In this document: positions 33,673-45,876 of the stretch, in pieces | How the letters are laid out: every line of letters starts with the position of its first letter | How positions within the stretch are numbered: position 1 is the stretch's first letter | Origin: Didymella arachidicola | Taxonomy: Eukaryota; Ascomycota; Dothideomycetes; Pleosporales; Didymellaceae | NCBI GenBank assembly: GCA_016630955.3 | Contig: CM049991.1 | Location: forward strand, 372,001 to 436,000 | Direction of reading: 5' to 3' | Length of the DNA stretch: 64,000 bases | Translations under genes and position numbers: made by a program | The notes under the pieces: generated by a model | What the model saw: only the letters and a program-made list of their open reading frames with translations | The model's database searches: none | Told to the model about the DNA's origin: nothing

Positions 33673-35412
33673 ATGGCTGTGAAACGCAAGACAGATAGCA
33701 GTGCTGCCACTGTCGCCCAGAAGAAGTCCCGCACAGGTATACCTTCTTTCTACCCATGACGTCGTTCCTTCCTCTAATAATCCGTAGTCCCATCGGAGCC
33801 TTCCCCAGATCTAGGCTGGGCCTCAGACGATTCGGCAGACCTCAAAGTCAACTTCACCGACAACGGCACGCGGAGAGCAGACAGCGAGGCTCGCAGGCAA
33901 TGGCACTTCATCTGCGAAGTCGACGGCTGTGGCCAACGCTTTAACCGACCCTGCCGCCTTGAAGCACACATGCGCAGCCACAACAAGGAGCGACCCTTTG
34001 CCTGTACCGAGATTGGTTGTGACAAAACTTTCCCTCGCAAAGACCATTTACAACGACATCTGAGGAATGCGCATACCGGGGCGAACAAAACTGGGGCACA
34101 TATCTGCGATTGGAAAGGCTGCGGGAAGACGTTCACATCCGCCGGCCGACTTCAGCGACACAAAGACGTTCACGAATCGAAGCTGTACTGTACCGACTAT
34201 CCTCCATGCCACGAATCGTTTCGGAAACAGACAGCATTGGAGGCGCATATCAAGAGCCAGCACATGGCAATCAAGCCGTACCTTTGCTCCTTCATCGAAC
34301 CAGGCACGAATGAGACTTGCGCAAAGGCATATGCAACAGAGAATGCGCTCCAGAAGCACATGTCCAAAGCTCACAGTAACGAACGGGAGGAGGAAGCACT
34401 GTACTGCATGCTATGCATCACGCCAGGCACCGAGGCTGAGTCCATGGAAACTGATTTTGGCACCATGACGATACCCAAGAACCCGCTCCATTTTGCGACC
34501 GCTGAAGAACTGCACGCACACTCGATTGAATGCCACCCCCCGGTATGCCCCGAATGCGGCCAGAAGTTCAAGAGCGAAGCCAACCTCAAGTCCCACACGG
34601 AAACCGTCCACAACGACACCGCCGCTCGCTACCCGTGCCCTAAGCCGAATTGCGACGCCATCTTCACCCGCAAGCACAATCTCACCGTCCACATCCAATC
34701 TGTACACGAGCACGTCTTCAGATACCAATGCGTTCCCGCAGCAGTCACCAACTCAAGGCACGCTGACCTCGCGGCCTGGGACGGCGCAAACGCCTGCGGG
34801 CACTCCTTCAAAGCCAAGTCCTCTCTTGACAACCATATTCGCATACACCATCTCGGGCAAGGAAACCGCAAAGAGAGGCGTCTCGCGGCCAAAAGCAGGA
34901 AGAAGGAGGACCCCTCGATGCTTACGCTACTCACTGGCTTTGGCTATGAGAATGAGCGGGTAATACCGTGCATCAGTACCAGCTGCGCTTTCCGCTTCCA
35001 CCGTGACGTGGATCTGAGACGTCACCTCAAGGCCACTCACAATATGACTGAGGACGAGGCTGCGGCTGCAATACTGGAGCGCGATGCGGCCGCTGGTGGG
35101 CAATTCTGGATTGGTGGGCTGAACCCTGGCGAGGAGCCTTTCTTCGACAGTGCTACGCCGAGTATGCCGCAGACGCCAATGCCGTACTTTACGGAAGGTG
35201 CGGCAATGGGGGCTGACAGCATGCTGGGCGCTGATGGCAAGACCATGGATGGGTACTTTGGTCAGCTAAGCCTCATGGATCAGCTGAGAAACGAGGAGGC
35301 CGAGATGGATGCCACGATGGGGCTGCAGGAGTTAGCGCCTGCTGTTGATGTAGCAGAAGCTCTGCAGTGGGACATGCTGGCACCTGTTGAGCAGTTCAAC
35401 AGCATGGAATGA
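33673..35412 (+). CDS. PZF1: Transcription factor IIIA (5S rRNA gene zinc-finger factor)
   Basis: Binds the internal control region of 5S rRNA genes to recruit TFIIIC and RNA polymerase III. Exons 33673-33736 and 33788-35412 give 562 aa. I count ten C2H2-type fingers between about residues 62 and 440. The first three are canonical and tightly linked (e.g. FICEVDGCGQRF..., FACTEIGCDKTF...). Fingers 5, 6 and 9 have unusually long loops between the second pair partners. A basic GNRKERRLAAKSRKKED stretch lies between fingers 9 and 10. The C-terminal ~120 residues lack fingers and are acidic and Met/Gln-rich. Tandem fingers plus the divergent RPB6 neighbour support TFIIIA over a generic zinc-finger regulator, but the name rests on architecture and the first three fingers. 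Confidence 0.82.
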
Positions 35413-35781
35413 AATACCCGCCACGATACCATCAAGCAGTCGACGACGACTTTGATGGCGACACATGATAGCGATGATGTCAGCATAGTTAGCGATATAG
35501 ATACCCGAGCGTTCGCAGTAGATTTGGAATCTCAAGTCTTTGTACTACATATGAAATTTTTTAGCCTACGTAAAGCGCGCGATTCGCAGCGACCAGGTAT
35601 CTTCTTCGTATGAACATGAGAAAAAACAGCTAACGCCTCTGCCGACACCTGCCCATGCAACAACAGAATAAAAGAAAACAAATTGCAAGGTGCCCGCCCA
35701 GCTTACCCGTCGTAGGTCATCAGCGATCCAGCGCACCTGTATATATCCACGTCTCTTGCCTTTCAGCCTCGCTGGCTCACC
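35413..35781. other. Convergent 3' spacer
   Basis: 369 bp between the TFIIIA stop and the stop of the next minus-strand gene. No gene or repeat is visible. Confidence 0.45.
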
Positions 35782-38021
35782 TCACTCCCTCGGCGTAATC
35801 CCGCCATTCCTCTCCCTCGACTCAACCTTGCTCATACTGCGTCCCCGTCCCTCCCTCTCGTCTCCCTCATCCTCCTCACCCAGCGCTCCTTCCGTGTCCA
35901 CATCCTCGACAAGCACCCTGAACTCGCTAGCAGAGTCTGCGTTCGCATCAGCCTTTATCTCACTGCTCTCCATCTCCTTAGCTTTCAACAACGTCCCGAG
36001 ATCTCGCCCCGGAATCATACACAGCTCCCTCGAACAGTCCCTGCAGATGCGCAGCTGGCACCATGTGCAGCTGAACTTCCTATCCTTTCCGTTGGAATGG
36101 CACACCTGGCAGCCCATGGGCTGGAAGACGTTGTTGCTCCATACGTTTGTTGCGTGGGCCGTGTAGCATGAGAGCTGAGAGGGTGTGATGCGCGGGATCA
36201 GGTTGATGGGGAGGGGTATGGATTCGATGGTGAGGGGGACGAAGTGTTCTTCGACTTCAGGATGGACGTCGTCGAGGTTAGTCGGGAGAGTTGAAGTCGA
36301 GAGCGAGGGGTGGCTGGTTGCGAATGTTGATTGTGGTGCGGGAGCTGTGGAGGGGCGGACGGAGGGGCTCGGCTCGGGCGGGTCGAGAGACGTTGAGCGC
36401 AGTGGGAAGGCGGGCCGTGAGGCTGGTGTGGGGACCGTGACTTCTGGTGCTGGAGTTTCGGTCCTCTTGTCCTGAGCATTGACGGGGGTTTCTTGCTCGG
36501 GCTGTTGCTCAACTTCCAGCTTGGGCTTCTGCTTGAACTTCTGCTCCGGAGAACCTTGCTCGGCAGGTCCGTCGTAGCTGAACGGTCTACGGGCCTCTGA
36601 TGGCGACGGGAGCGGTTTCATGGGAGAGATCTCGTTGTCCATACGGACCTCGGGCTTTAGCGTGGGCGATGGTGTTGGCTCGGGCGTGGTAACCTCCCTC
36701 TTCATTGTCGGAATCGGGGGAGCGGGCCTCTGAGCCTTTATCCAGCATGTCAGCAAGCAATAACATTCGGGAGACTCGAAGATGTCTGACCTTGCGACAT
36801 GTAGGCTACCGGAGGAGCGCGGGTGGTGGAAGGGGGAGATCAATAAGTACCTTGAGGATGTTGAAGCTGGAGCTGCTTTTGCCGCGGGCGTGGAGTGGTG
36901 ACATTGGTTGCTTAACACGAGGATTGGAAGGTAAGCCGGCTCCCACCAGAGCTTTACGAGGCGGTGATGGCGCAGATGGTTCCTCAGGAGGTGTAGGCGG
37001 TAGCTGGCTATTGATAGAGATCTCCTTGCGAGTTGGATTTTTAGCAGCTAAATCTGCGCGTGGAGCAGAAGTAGGAGCAGTAGCAGGCTTTCCTCCGCGA
37101 GGGCCATTGTTGAGCTCGAGTAGACTGACGAACTTCCTGACACCTGGTCCAGGGACAGCCTTGCGCTTTACAACGGGTGCTGGAACAGCAGTGTCAGATT
37201 CTATTTCTGCGGACTTCTCCCCATTCTGGGAGTGGAAAGAATCGTTACGCTCCAGCTCGCTCTTCGAAGGCTTATGGCCCATGGCTGAGGCCTGTAGTTC
37301 CTTCCGCTTGATGGAACGCTGAGGCGGCGGCGGTGGCAGCTCTTTGCTATCAGGAAAGTTTGAAGGGAGAGTTTGTACTGGCGGGTAGACGATAGGTATA
37401 GGGGGGATGTGTGCGGTCGCTCCGTTACTGACGTACAGCTGGAGTGCTGGAGGTGTGCCGCTGCGAGAAAGACTGCGCGACGTAATGCGTGATCGGGGTG
37501 TCTGATCTACCGAGCTGTTGCGAGAATCGTTGGTGGAGACGGATGAGGCATCATCTTCTACTGGTTGTCAGCATAGACGATCTGTATGTGATGCGTGCGA
37601 TCCGTTGAATTGCTGGCTGCTCGTGCTGCTGGATCCGAGAGACAAAGTAAGATAGAAGAACTTTGGCGTATCTGCAACACCCGTTTGTTGAGTCCTTCAC
37701 GGTGAATGTTGACACGTAATAGAAACGTAGAGCTAGAAGCTGAGCTGTCATGCATCGGCACCCCTTGGGTATTGCAGAACACGATGTATAGGAAGTTGGC
37801 TTACCTCTCAATGGGAACTTTGTGTTCATTCGCTGGATGGCCTCTGCCTTCGGGTCCCTGAGGCTATCTGTACGTGGTGGAAGGGGAAGATCCTCGAACG
37901 GAGATGATAGACTCGACTCCTGCGAGACATCCTCTGCATCGTATGTGTAGTCGTCCAAAAGCTCACTAACGACATCTTGCCGAGAAGAAGGAGCGGCGAG
38001 AGCTGTCCTTTGCTGAGCCAT
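35782..38021 (-). CDS. Disordered protein with a C-terminal Cys-rich (zinc-binding type) finger
   Basis: Exons 37805-38021, 36851-37560 and 35782-36735 join to 626 aa. Most of the chain is Ser/Pro/Lys-rich and probably disordered, with an N-terminal acidic block (LLDDYTYDAEDVSQE). Near residues 505-545 there is a compact block: WSNNVFQPMGCQVC, then FSCTWCQLRICRDCSREL. It has four C-x2-C-type pairs and could bind two zinc ions. An acidic C-terminal tail follows. I believe similar proteins are common in filamentous ascomycetes without a known role, but I cannot name the family. Intron 1 is 244 nt, about five times the local norm; all joins keep frame. A nuclear role is suggested only by composition. 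Confidence 0.75.
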
Positions 38022-39357
38022 GACCTCAGCTATTGTGTCGTAAGGAGTGTCTTATTGAATGTCGAGTGTATAGATTTGATATAATCAAGGGAAATGATGT
38101 TGTTGGACGATTTGGCGAGGATATGTGGTTCCTGGCCGTAAGGAGCGTGGGTATTGAAAAGGAATGACTGAATGAAGAAATGAAGAAGATCCGGTTCCCA
38201 GAACCACTTAATATCGAAAGGAGCGTGGAATGACTGACTGAGAGGAGACAAGGAGAGTAATTACGCGCAAGACGTTCGCGGCGAAGCTGGCCGTCTCAGG
38301 TAAGCAAAGGACATGGATCATAGGGAACGGCAAGCAACGGGTTCATCAAACATTCATGCGTTTGGTGCCCTGGCAGGCTTCTTCCCGGTCCGTCCATGTC
38401 GTTGGAGATTGAAGGGTGAAAGCCCGCGCGGAATAGGGCACCGAAGAGAAAAATGTGCATAAAATACTACTGACGCTGCGAACGGCTTCGTCAGGATCCA
38501 GTCCTAGTTATCGCAATGTCTGGCGACACAGCAGAGACCTGCGTCTGCGTTACTACGGCTGGTGCCGTTGCTGTGACAGCTGAGGCACTGCAGGCGTCAG
38601 GGTTCGGGAACTTTGCACCCCGCGAAAGTATCCCTGCACGAGCACACGTGATCCTTGACCATGGTGTTTCAGAAAGCGCATCCATGATTTCGACAGCCCT
38701 ATGAGAGATGTCAACGTTCGCTAGCGGCCCACCGCGGACGCGTTTAATGTGCGGCAGTGACGTTCATAGATCGCTTTTCGCTCAGGCGTGCTCATCGGTC
38801 TGTTCGCCCCAATCGTTAGAAACATTACCAAGGGCATATGCTGGAAATGGCGATGAGACAGGCACACAATGATAGCTCGGTGGAAGTGCAACGTTTTACG
38901 CGAAAGCGGCAGATATATTGTGTGATGTTGGTTGTTTCCTAAATATTGCGCAAATTCTCAGGGTCATTGTGCCCACAATCTAATCCTGACCTTCTAGATG
39001 ACGGATGCCGAAATCAGGAAGAACAAAATGCCTCGTGTGGCTTCGAAAATCTTTTATTTAGCGGTTGTGTACAACCTCGTTGTGCGCGTGCAGACGCTAG
39101 TGCACATGCTTCTATGCTCTCCAAGAGCTTGAACGCCACCTACAAGGCGGAAGTGCCTCTCAAGCCAATGTTCCGCCCCCGCAACAACTGATCCATCCCG
39201 ATGGGTATACGCTACAGCCGTTCGTTGGCTGGAATCCAAGCAAAGTGAAAGTAAATAATCCCATGCGCCGTCGCTGATGATTGAAGGCCAGAGCCGTTCG
39301 TAAAGGTCCGTGAAAAGTAGATACAGTAAAGTCACTAGAGGAGCGAATGCTGCTCCA
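38022..39357. other. Gene-free region
   Basis: About 1.34 kb between two minus-strand genes. A 62-codon plus-strand frame near 38516 is too short and without features to call. No repeat or RNA gene was seen. Confidence 0.5.
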
Positions 39358-40592
39358 TCATTCGAAGAAGTAAAAGACAAACATTATGATTAGGGCGACC
39401 ATTGGTGTGAAGGACGCATTCGCAGTCGGCGCAGTCGCTCCCTTTAGCGGAGCGGCGGTGATGTTGACGAATCTTGAGCCGCAAGAAATGGAGAGCTGTT
39501 GTGCAGCTGATGTGTATGTCTTGCTAAGCGGTTGTGTTACGTTGTTGGCGAAGTTGGCATAGATTGCCATCGTATCCTGCAAACACGAATTGCAGGTGGG
39601 TCGCGAGCCTCCAGGAAGCTCCTGGCCGATGGGTAGATAGAAAGGGTAGCTGTCAGTCGTCGATGACGAATTGCTCACTGCGTTGGCGAAGCCTGTATCA
39701 GAGAGTTAGTCGGTTTCCGAGATAGTCTTCGATGACAGGCGCTTACAGTAATTCCCATCATCGTCGCGCAAGCAGCTTGCTTGGTACGACGGCTTGTACG
39801 CCACGAGTCCGTTATAGGCTTGTAGTACAATCGGGTTATCGTTGTGGTAATCCGTCTTGCAAGCGTTGTCGGCTACAAGCTCGCGCGCAAAGCTGTTTAG
39901 TGTTGCTGTGCACTGAGTTTCGTTCACAGCACATGTGGCATCAAGAGTCTGAGTAATCTTGAAGAACGACTTTGACGCGTCAAAGAACCCGCTCGAGGTC
40001 TGCGTGGCATTAGTTCAGGAAACCTGGGCTTGAATGCAGGAACACACACCTGCAGCAGTAATGAGAATGGATGGCAGTTGTTGAAAGCATCGCTCTTGAG
40101 AAGCTTGCTCAGGTAAGTTGCACATGATGCAGTGAAGTTGTTCGATAGCCCAGTGTCGAAAGGCTTTGGTACATCGAAGTCGGAAGATGAACCACTCGCG
40201 GCCGTTGCAAGGGCGCGCTTGGATGGCGGAGCGGAAAGCGTTCTGGTGGCATCCTCGTTGACGAGTACAGGAGGCATCAACAGCGGAATTATCGGCGGCG
40301 GGCGGATATCGAGGCGCAGTGCTGATCCTTCCCACAGCAGATCGTTGATTATGGAGGGTCGATCACCATGTGGTTCTGCAGCGGTAACGGCGCCGAGCAG
40401 GGAACTCCAGGAAAGCAGTACGACGAGCACAGAGAGCAATGCAGAAGGCGATGTTGTGTCAGTATATAAGGAGAAGATGCCGCGGCGCAATCTATTCTCG
40501 TTTTCCCTCTTTTGTACTGAATGGTGCGACAATGGGGCACGGTGCATGATTGGTGACTCGGACTCGCAATCCGCACAAGACTGTAAATCCAT
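39358..40592 (-). CDS. Putative GPI-anchored cell-surface protein (fungal SPARK-like/DUF7729 type)
   Basis: Exons 40050-40592, 39747-39999 and 39358-39692 give 376 aa. A hydrophobic segment near residues 51-70 (ALLSVLVVLLSW...) acts as a signal sequence; the later ATG at 40547 would place it closer to the N-terminus. The extracellular domain has FDTGLSNNFTASCATYLSKLL, SFFKITQTLDATC, an ACKTDYHNDNPIVLQAYNGLVAY block and CNSCL, with about ten cysteines and several N-glycosylation sequons. The C-terminus is a small-residue stretch followed by a hydrophobic tail, as in GPI signals. The layout matches a fungal family I recall as DUF7729; that name is from memory. Function unknown, probably in the cell wall or membrane. 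Confidence 0.8.
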
Positions 40593-42796
40593 ATTTGATG
40601 TTTCTTCAACAATCAGTCCGACGCTGCAATTATGATTCGCAGGACTGCTTCGAGAGCCCGTAAAGCATGACCATCTGCCACGAAACAAGAGGTGCGGTAG
40701 CGTCGATGCTGGCGTGGCTGTCAAGACAGGCTATCACGACCCTGCAGGCTGCCTGAAATGCTCCGGATATTGGCTTGCGGATCCAGGAGCGTGCAGGCAC
40801 GTTGGCGGAGGAGAAAAGTAAAGCGGCTGTACGTCTGTCGATGTCGATGTCGGTGTCGATCGTCACCCGGAAGATGTAATAAGAACTGTTCCCGCGGCGT
40901 TCTGCGTTTGCTGATCAGTCCCGGAGGTTTGTACCATGAAGGGAACAGCCGCCCTTATGTTGAATATTGCCATGGAGCTTGCAGCCAGCCATAAGCCACC
41001 AATGCTAACCAGCAGGCATGGAAATAAAGCCACGCGCCGCCTCCTTGCGAGAAGATTCCCACTGCTTGGCTCGCGACTGGGAGCCAATTCCCACTTGGCG
41101 ACTCAATTGCGGTTAGGCCATATTGTCTTTTCCTAAATGAATTACCCGTCCGCCTATCAACGGCGGCTCTATCAACACCTTAGGGCCAGCGCCCGAGTCG
41201 CGATCCCCCAGGGCGGCCAGAACCATCGTAGGTTCGTCAGAAACTGCAGCCCTGCACGGCTCCGCCGCTCGATCTGTTGCGTTGCAGCTGCAAAGGGTTT
41301 TCGATAGTCCAGCGGCCCGTCGATGGTACGCAATTCGTCTACATTGCCGGATTGACGTCCGGTGAAGATGGTGAAGAGTACGCCGCTACACAAGCATCTG
41401 CGTTCAGATCTCAATCAACGACGAGAGTCGAATGGGTTGGGTGGCACTCGAAGATGCAACTGCGAGTCGACGCAGACACGTGTAATACTGGAATGCAATT
41501 GCCCTCGCGGCAGCACCGCGAGTTCCGCTCGCCAAGCTAAAATTCGATAAACACCAGCGCCGTCTCTCACCCCTCGATTCTCAGGTTCTCACACCAGCTA
41601 ACGGTGTCAGACCCGGACAATTCTTTGACATTTTGACATGGAAGCGCGAGCGGCCTGTCACTCTGCTCGCCAAATCTCGCCACGACGTTCGTTGGATCTG
41701 AACCGTCATTCAGTCTTGCGCCTGTCATTAGCAGACTCACTAATGGCGTGCAGCATCTCAACACCTGCCAATTGCGCTCATTGTCCATACTTTCCGCGCT
41801 CGTCAATAGTCTCTCGTCAGCGCACAGGAGCCACTCATGCAAGACACAGTGAGCCTGCATGCGGACAGGCGGACAGGCGGCCAGAAGCTGCAGTGTTCCA
41901 CCGGCAAGAGATGCAACCGCGACAGCCTCACGCCACCAGTTCAGTGTGCCTTACCGGTTCGGCTTTCCCTAATTCCACGCTTGCGTTCCTGAATTGCGGG
42001 GCGACATTCGTTATGTGCGGTACCCCACCCCGGACCACGGTGAGCTCTAGACCAGCACATGTCTTCAGGGGTGAAAAGCAATAGTCATGCTTACCATGGT
42101 AGAGAAAAGGAAACTGCGCGGCCGCCGTGTTCATTCTCGCTCTGCGACTCAGCAACGAACGCGCTGATGACAATTGTCCGTCCTTCTACTTGGCCCTGCA
42201 AACTACTGGTCGATCGCTTGATCAACTCCCATAGGCCGAGGGAGCCGTTAATATTGGCGCCTGCTCAAGGAGGTCCCTTCTCTCCGTGGATGCTCCAGGT
42301 AGGACAGAACCACCGAGGTGTTGCTTTGAGGACCCTGGATCGCGCTGCACCGTTGCATTGTGCAGGGCGGAAACTTCTCCGAGATATCACTGCAATGAAC
42401 GATCACAACTAGACGAAGGGAGATTGAGTTCACATAGCAGGCTTGGATATCCACTGGTGGTCGGCCCTGGGCTATTCGGTCACGCTGCATCTCATGCGGC
42501 AAGCTTAACGAAATCCATGCATGATGAGATTGCTATCAGTGTTGTAAGCAAGTTCACGATGCATAGGACGACGTCATACATAGGAAAGATCCTCGATAGC
42601 ATGAACGACAGATGTCTCTGTAGGCATACACGCTGGTGCAAGTCGTGAGATTGACAGCACTGACTTCAATCTTGTAAGCTTGAGCTTGCATTCGAGCACC
42701 GTGGATATCTGCTTTGGACTCTGACCCTCTCGAAGACCGGGTGTAACGTCGCAGGTCAAATCCAGTCGTTTGTGTCGTCCCCTACGTTCACGACCT
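40593..42796. other. Gene-free region (2.2 kb)
   Basis: No supported gene. A 148-codon plus-strand frame (41638-42084) is Cys/Ser/His-rich without domain character and is probably chance. No repeats, RNA genes or transposon ends were recognised. Confidence 0.5.
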
Positions 42797-43239
42797 CTAC
42801 AAAGGGAGCGCCCGCTGGGCAGCCTCAAGTGTGCTTTCCAAGCTCGCGTTGAATGCAAATCTCTGGCCCGGGTTATACTTCAGCACAGTATTTATGATGC
42901 CCTCGAAGTACGGCGTATGCTTTGGCACGATTCGTACGCCAAGCTACAGCAGTCGCAAGTCAGCATATGCTCACCGTTCCCAGATTTCCTCGTGCTTTGA
43001 ATTGGGAAAGCACTCACGCCAACAAGCACTAGCTCGTACTTGTTCTTCTGCAACTCTTTCTCAAGTTCATTGATGCCTTCCATGATAGGCGGTAAGAAAA
43101 GCACCACTTGATAGCCGGCATTCTTGAGGTCCTGGACTGATTGGTTGATGGCAGCATTCAACGCTTGCGCTGTCACCTTGGGTGGGAGGTCGATGTTGGG
43201 ATCCTGGGCCGATACGCCGATGAAAAGTACTGACGCCAT
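42797..43239 (-). CDS. Small Rossmann-like hypothetical protein (122 aa)
   Basis: Exons 43018-43239 and 42797-42943 join in phase 0 (intron gtgagt...tgtag). The sequence alternates strands and helices: ASVLFIGVS at the N-terminus, then an amphipathic helix (TAQALNAAINQSVQDLKNAG), a second strand (YQVVLFLPP), a helix, a third strand (YELVLVGLGVRIVP) and a C-terminal helix pair. This suggests a small alpha/beta fold, possibly flavodoxin- or NAD-binding-like, but no glycine-rich loop is present. No signal peptide is seen. It stands alone, with more than 1.2 kb of gene-free DNA on either side. I do not recognise a named family. The clean splice site and continuous fold-like pattern support a real gene. 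Confidence 0.72.
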
Positions 43240-44507
43240 GTCTCGAATCGTTGGGTGCTCCAGGAAGTGGTAAATTATCGTATAAGCTGACCGTGTGAAG
43301 GTTGTAGCTAGCTTATGATGCAGAGCATCAGAGTGATCATCGCCAACATGTCTTTTTCGAGGATCCAGCCGATCTCAACAAATCAGCGACTTACGGGCTC
43401 TGGCTGCGCTTCTAGGGATGACAGCGACGTGTCAATTGCGGCGCTAAGGTGAGGAGTAAGTCATGTGATCATGCAGGTGCTCAACTTATCCATGGATGTG
43501 GTCAGACGAACACCACTACTGTTCAGCCTCCGACTTCTTTCTTCCAGCAACAGTCAACGAGGCAACATGGAGGTGACGGTGAAGACTAGCAGCACAACCG
43601 ATACCAAAGGAATGCATCCACTTCAGCATCAACACGCCTAGACCTCCAGGTGCGAAGATGATGACCTTCACATCCTCCCATCAAGCTATTGCTGAACTAG
43701 TCCAAACTAGGTCGCCCGTATTCCGAATCACCATCGCAGCATCTATGAGCGTGGCGCTAGAATGGACTGACAAAATTACTCCTCTCAGCGCTCTGAAGTC
43801 GACAAAGGGAGGGGTGTGGACGAAAAGGGTGGTGAGTTAGAAGAGGAGGTCGACTCTGGGCATGCATCCATGTACGAATACAGTGCCGCTCCAAGCAGGG
43901 TGCTGTCATCGCTCGCATATGGGGCTTGGTCTGCATTGCGCTGCCGAGCAGGCGTAAGCGGCACGATTCCACGACTGTCGGGCGAGCCGGGTACCTGAAC
44001 CGTTTGCGTGCTTACGTCTGCGTCGTCTGTATCGTCTGTATGCCCTCTGTGCAGTCTTTCGAGCTTCTCCGCAAGCTTGCTTTTGGACTGTCTTCATGGA
44101 TCGCCTTTCGAAGTGAACGTGCACATCGCAGTTTCAAGTGCGGCCACAAGAGTAAGACAGCTGATGATCACGTCGATGGTAGAAAGAAAGATCACGGCGA
44201 TGCAGTCGAAAGGTGTATTGCTTGGGTGCAGTTTCATGGCGCTCACATCAGTCTTGCACTTGTGTATACCTCCTCAGCAGTGCAGGGCTCGTATGGGCAT
44301 GGTGAGTGCTATATACGTATGTGACATTTCAAGATGCGAAATTCATTCGCTAGTCTCGCGACTTGAATCCGATATCGGTCACGGAATGGGGGCGACGGTT
44401 CAAAATCTGAATGAGTTGCATTACTCCATCCATGAAGCCTCAACGGGCATATCTAACATGTCGCTAAGAGTCAAGATATATACAAGAACGTGTTCAGCCG
44501 AACACTT
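43240..44507. other. Gene-free region (1.27 kb)
   Basis: Several short frames on both strands with no shared features. No repeat or RNA gene was recognised. Confidence 0.5.
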
Positions 44508-44990
44508 CTACTGGTCCTTGCCATAGTTCTGGCCAACAATAACGATGGTCAACGCGTTGGCCTGCTGGCAGACATAGTCGTTAGGTCCATTGCCGCCAGC
44601 GCTGCAGTAGGTGGGAACATCGCCAATGGCGGTCTTGCCGGCGAAGGGGCTGGTCTGGTGGTAGATAGCGAGACCGAACTCTGACGACTCGCCCTTGGTG
44701 AGGCCGAAGCGGTAGTCGCTGGTACCGCAGGTCACAACTTCGGAGGGCAGGCTGGGGACAGCACCAATCTGGCAATCGACCGCGGTGCCGTTCTGACCGG
44801 AGAGCTTGAAACCAGCGTTTTGAATGCCGTTGTTCTTGCGGACGAAGAAATCGCTGATGTCGACGTTCTCGTAGTCGGCTGGGTTGGAAGGGGTGCCGCA
44901 ATGAGCTGGGTTGGGGCAACCAGTGGTCTGAGGAGCCGGGGCAGCGACGACGGCGGCAGCGAAGAGGGAGGCAATCGTGAGAAACTGCAT
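44508..44990 (-). CDS. Secreted Alt a 1-like (AA1-like domain) protein
   Basis: A single exon of 160 aa. Residues 1-17 are a signal peptide (MQFLTIASLFAAAVVAA) followed by a short Pro-rich prosegment. The mature protein has six cysteines: C25, C31, C73, C88, C129 and C141. Pairs 73-88 and 129-141 have the 15- and 12-residue spacing of the two disulfides in Alt a 1, and the block YCSAGGNGPNDYVCQ is the family signature near the C-terminus. Alt a 1-type proteins are small beta-barrel secreted proteins found mainly in Dothideomycetes; known members include a spore-wall allergen and apoplastic effectors. The exact role here is unknown. It lies at the edge of an AT-rich, repeat-bearing island. Confidence 0.88.
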   Translation of the reverse strand: MQFLTIASLFAAAVVAAPAPQTTGCPNPAHCGTPSNPADYENVDISDFFVRKNNGIQNAGFKLSGQNGTAVDCQIGAVPSLPSEVVTCGTSDYRFGLTKGESSEFGLAIYHQTSPFAGKTAIGDVPTYCSAGGNGPNDYVCQQANALTIVIVGQNYGKDQ

Positions 44991-45090
44991 ATTGTATGGT
45001 ATGTGAATTGGAGGACGGTTGGTGTCGTAGGATTAGAGTTGTTGGTGAGAAGCTCAATGGATGATGAAGGGAGAATGCTGCAGAAGGAGG

Positions 45091-45102
45091 GTATACTTAT
45101 AC
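45091..45102 (-). promoter_or_regulatory. TATA-like element of the Alt a 1-like gene
   Basis: On the minus strand the sequence reads GTATAAGTATAC, about 100 bp upstream of the start codon, a usual distance for a TATA box in a highly expressed fungal secreted-protein gene. The call is based on sequence and position only. Confidence 0.35.
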
Positions 45103-45852
45103 CTTCTCGGCGGCCATTCCCCTTCCTCCTGATCGACGTCATTGTGTGCATCTCAATCTCATTCCCCATTGTCCTGTTTAGCGTCTGATGTGCAGGGTTG
45201 CTGCCGAGTAGTTTCCACTCCTTCCGATGCAGCCTCGTATTCTGGGCTGAAACAACTCATGTAATTACTTGAGAGACTAAACTAACTCTCGAGTATTCGG
45301 GCCTTGTGATCGAGACCAAATCAGGCAAGCTCAACGGTCTTCTTGATACTGCCCTCCAGACAGGCATAGTTTAATGAAGACTTGCTTGAAGCGCACGTGG
45401 AGAATACATCATAACGATACTAAGCTGCAGCTTAAGACGCAACTCATCTGGCAGCAGACATCCTGGAAACCGTATCGAGGGTGCGTTGTGCATGGAAACC
45501 ATCATTTCCCGCGGGTCATGCCCCATACCTCTAAGATTAGAAACAGCAATGCTGGCGAGTTTCATGCAGGGATCTCCGTGGCTACACGCCACTCCCGCTC
45601 ATATTCACGCAGGGAATCTGCCGAAGGTCACCTTACTGTGTACGTGAAAGACTCGCGCTTCCTTCTGCCCTGAAGATGTGGAGCTGGATGAAACGAGCCT
45701 CGTCGCTTACTGCATAGCGAGAACCAAGATCCGGAAGTTTGAATAGACATCGCTTGCATGTTGCTGTTTGTGCCTAAACTCGTTCGGTGTGATGGCTACA
45801 GAAGGAAAAACACATATGACAGCCTAGCTCTGACGGTGTGTCGGCCGAGCGG

Positions 45853-45876
45853 CCGTGTATCCGTGTATCCGTGTAT
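45853..45876. repeat. Three tandem copies of ccgtgtat
   Basis: Three perfect head-to-tail copies of an 8-bp unit at the left edge of the AT-rich island. Non-coding as far as I can see. Confidence 0.9.

Noticed and set aside
38516..38704. 62-codon plus-strand frame, Ala/Ser-rich
   Set aside because: Too short and without features; in a gene-free region with no splice partners found.
41638..42084. 148-codon plus-strand frame
   Set aside because: Low-quality composition without signal peptide, membrane segment or domain; no splice support.
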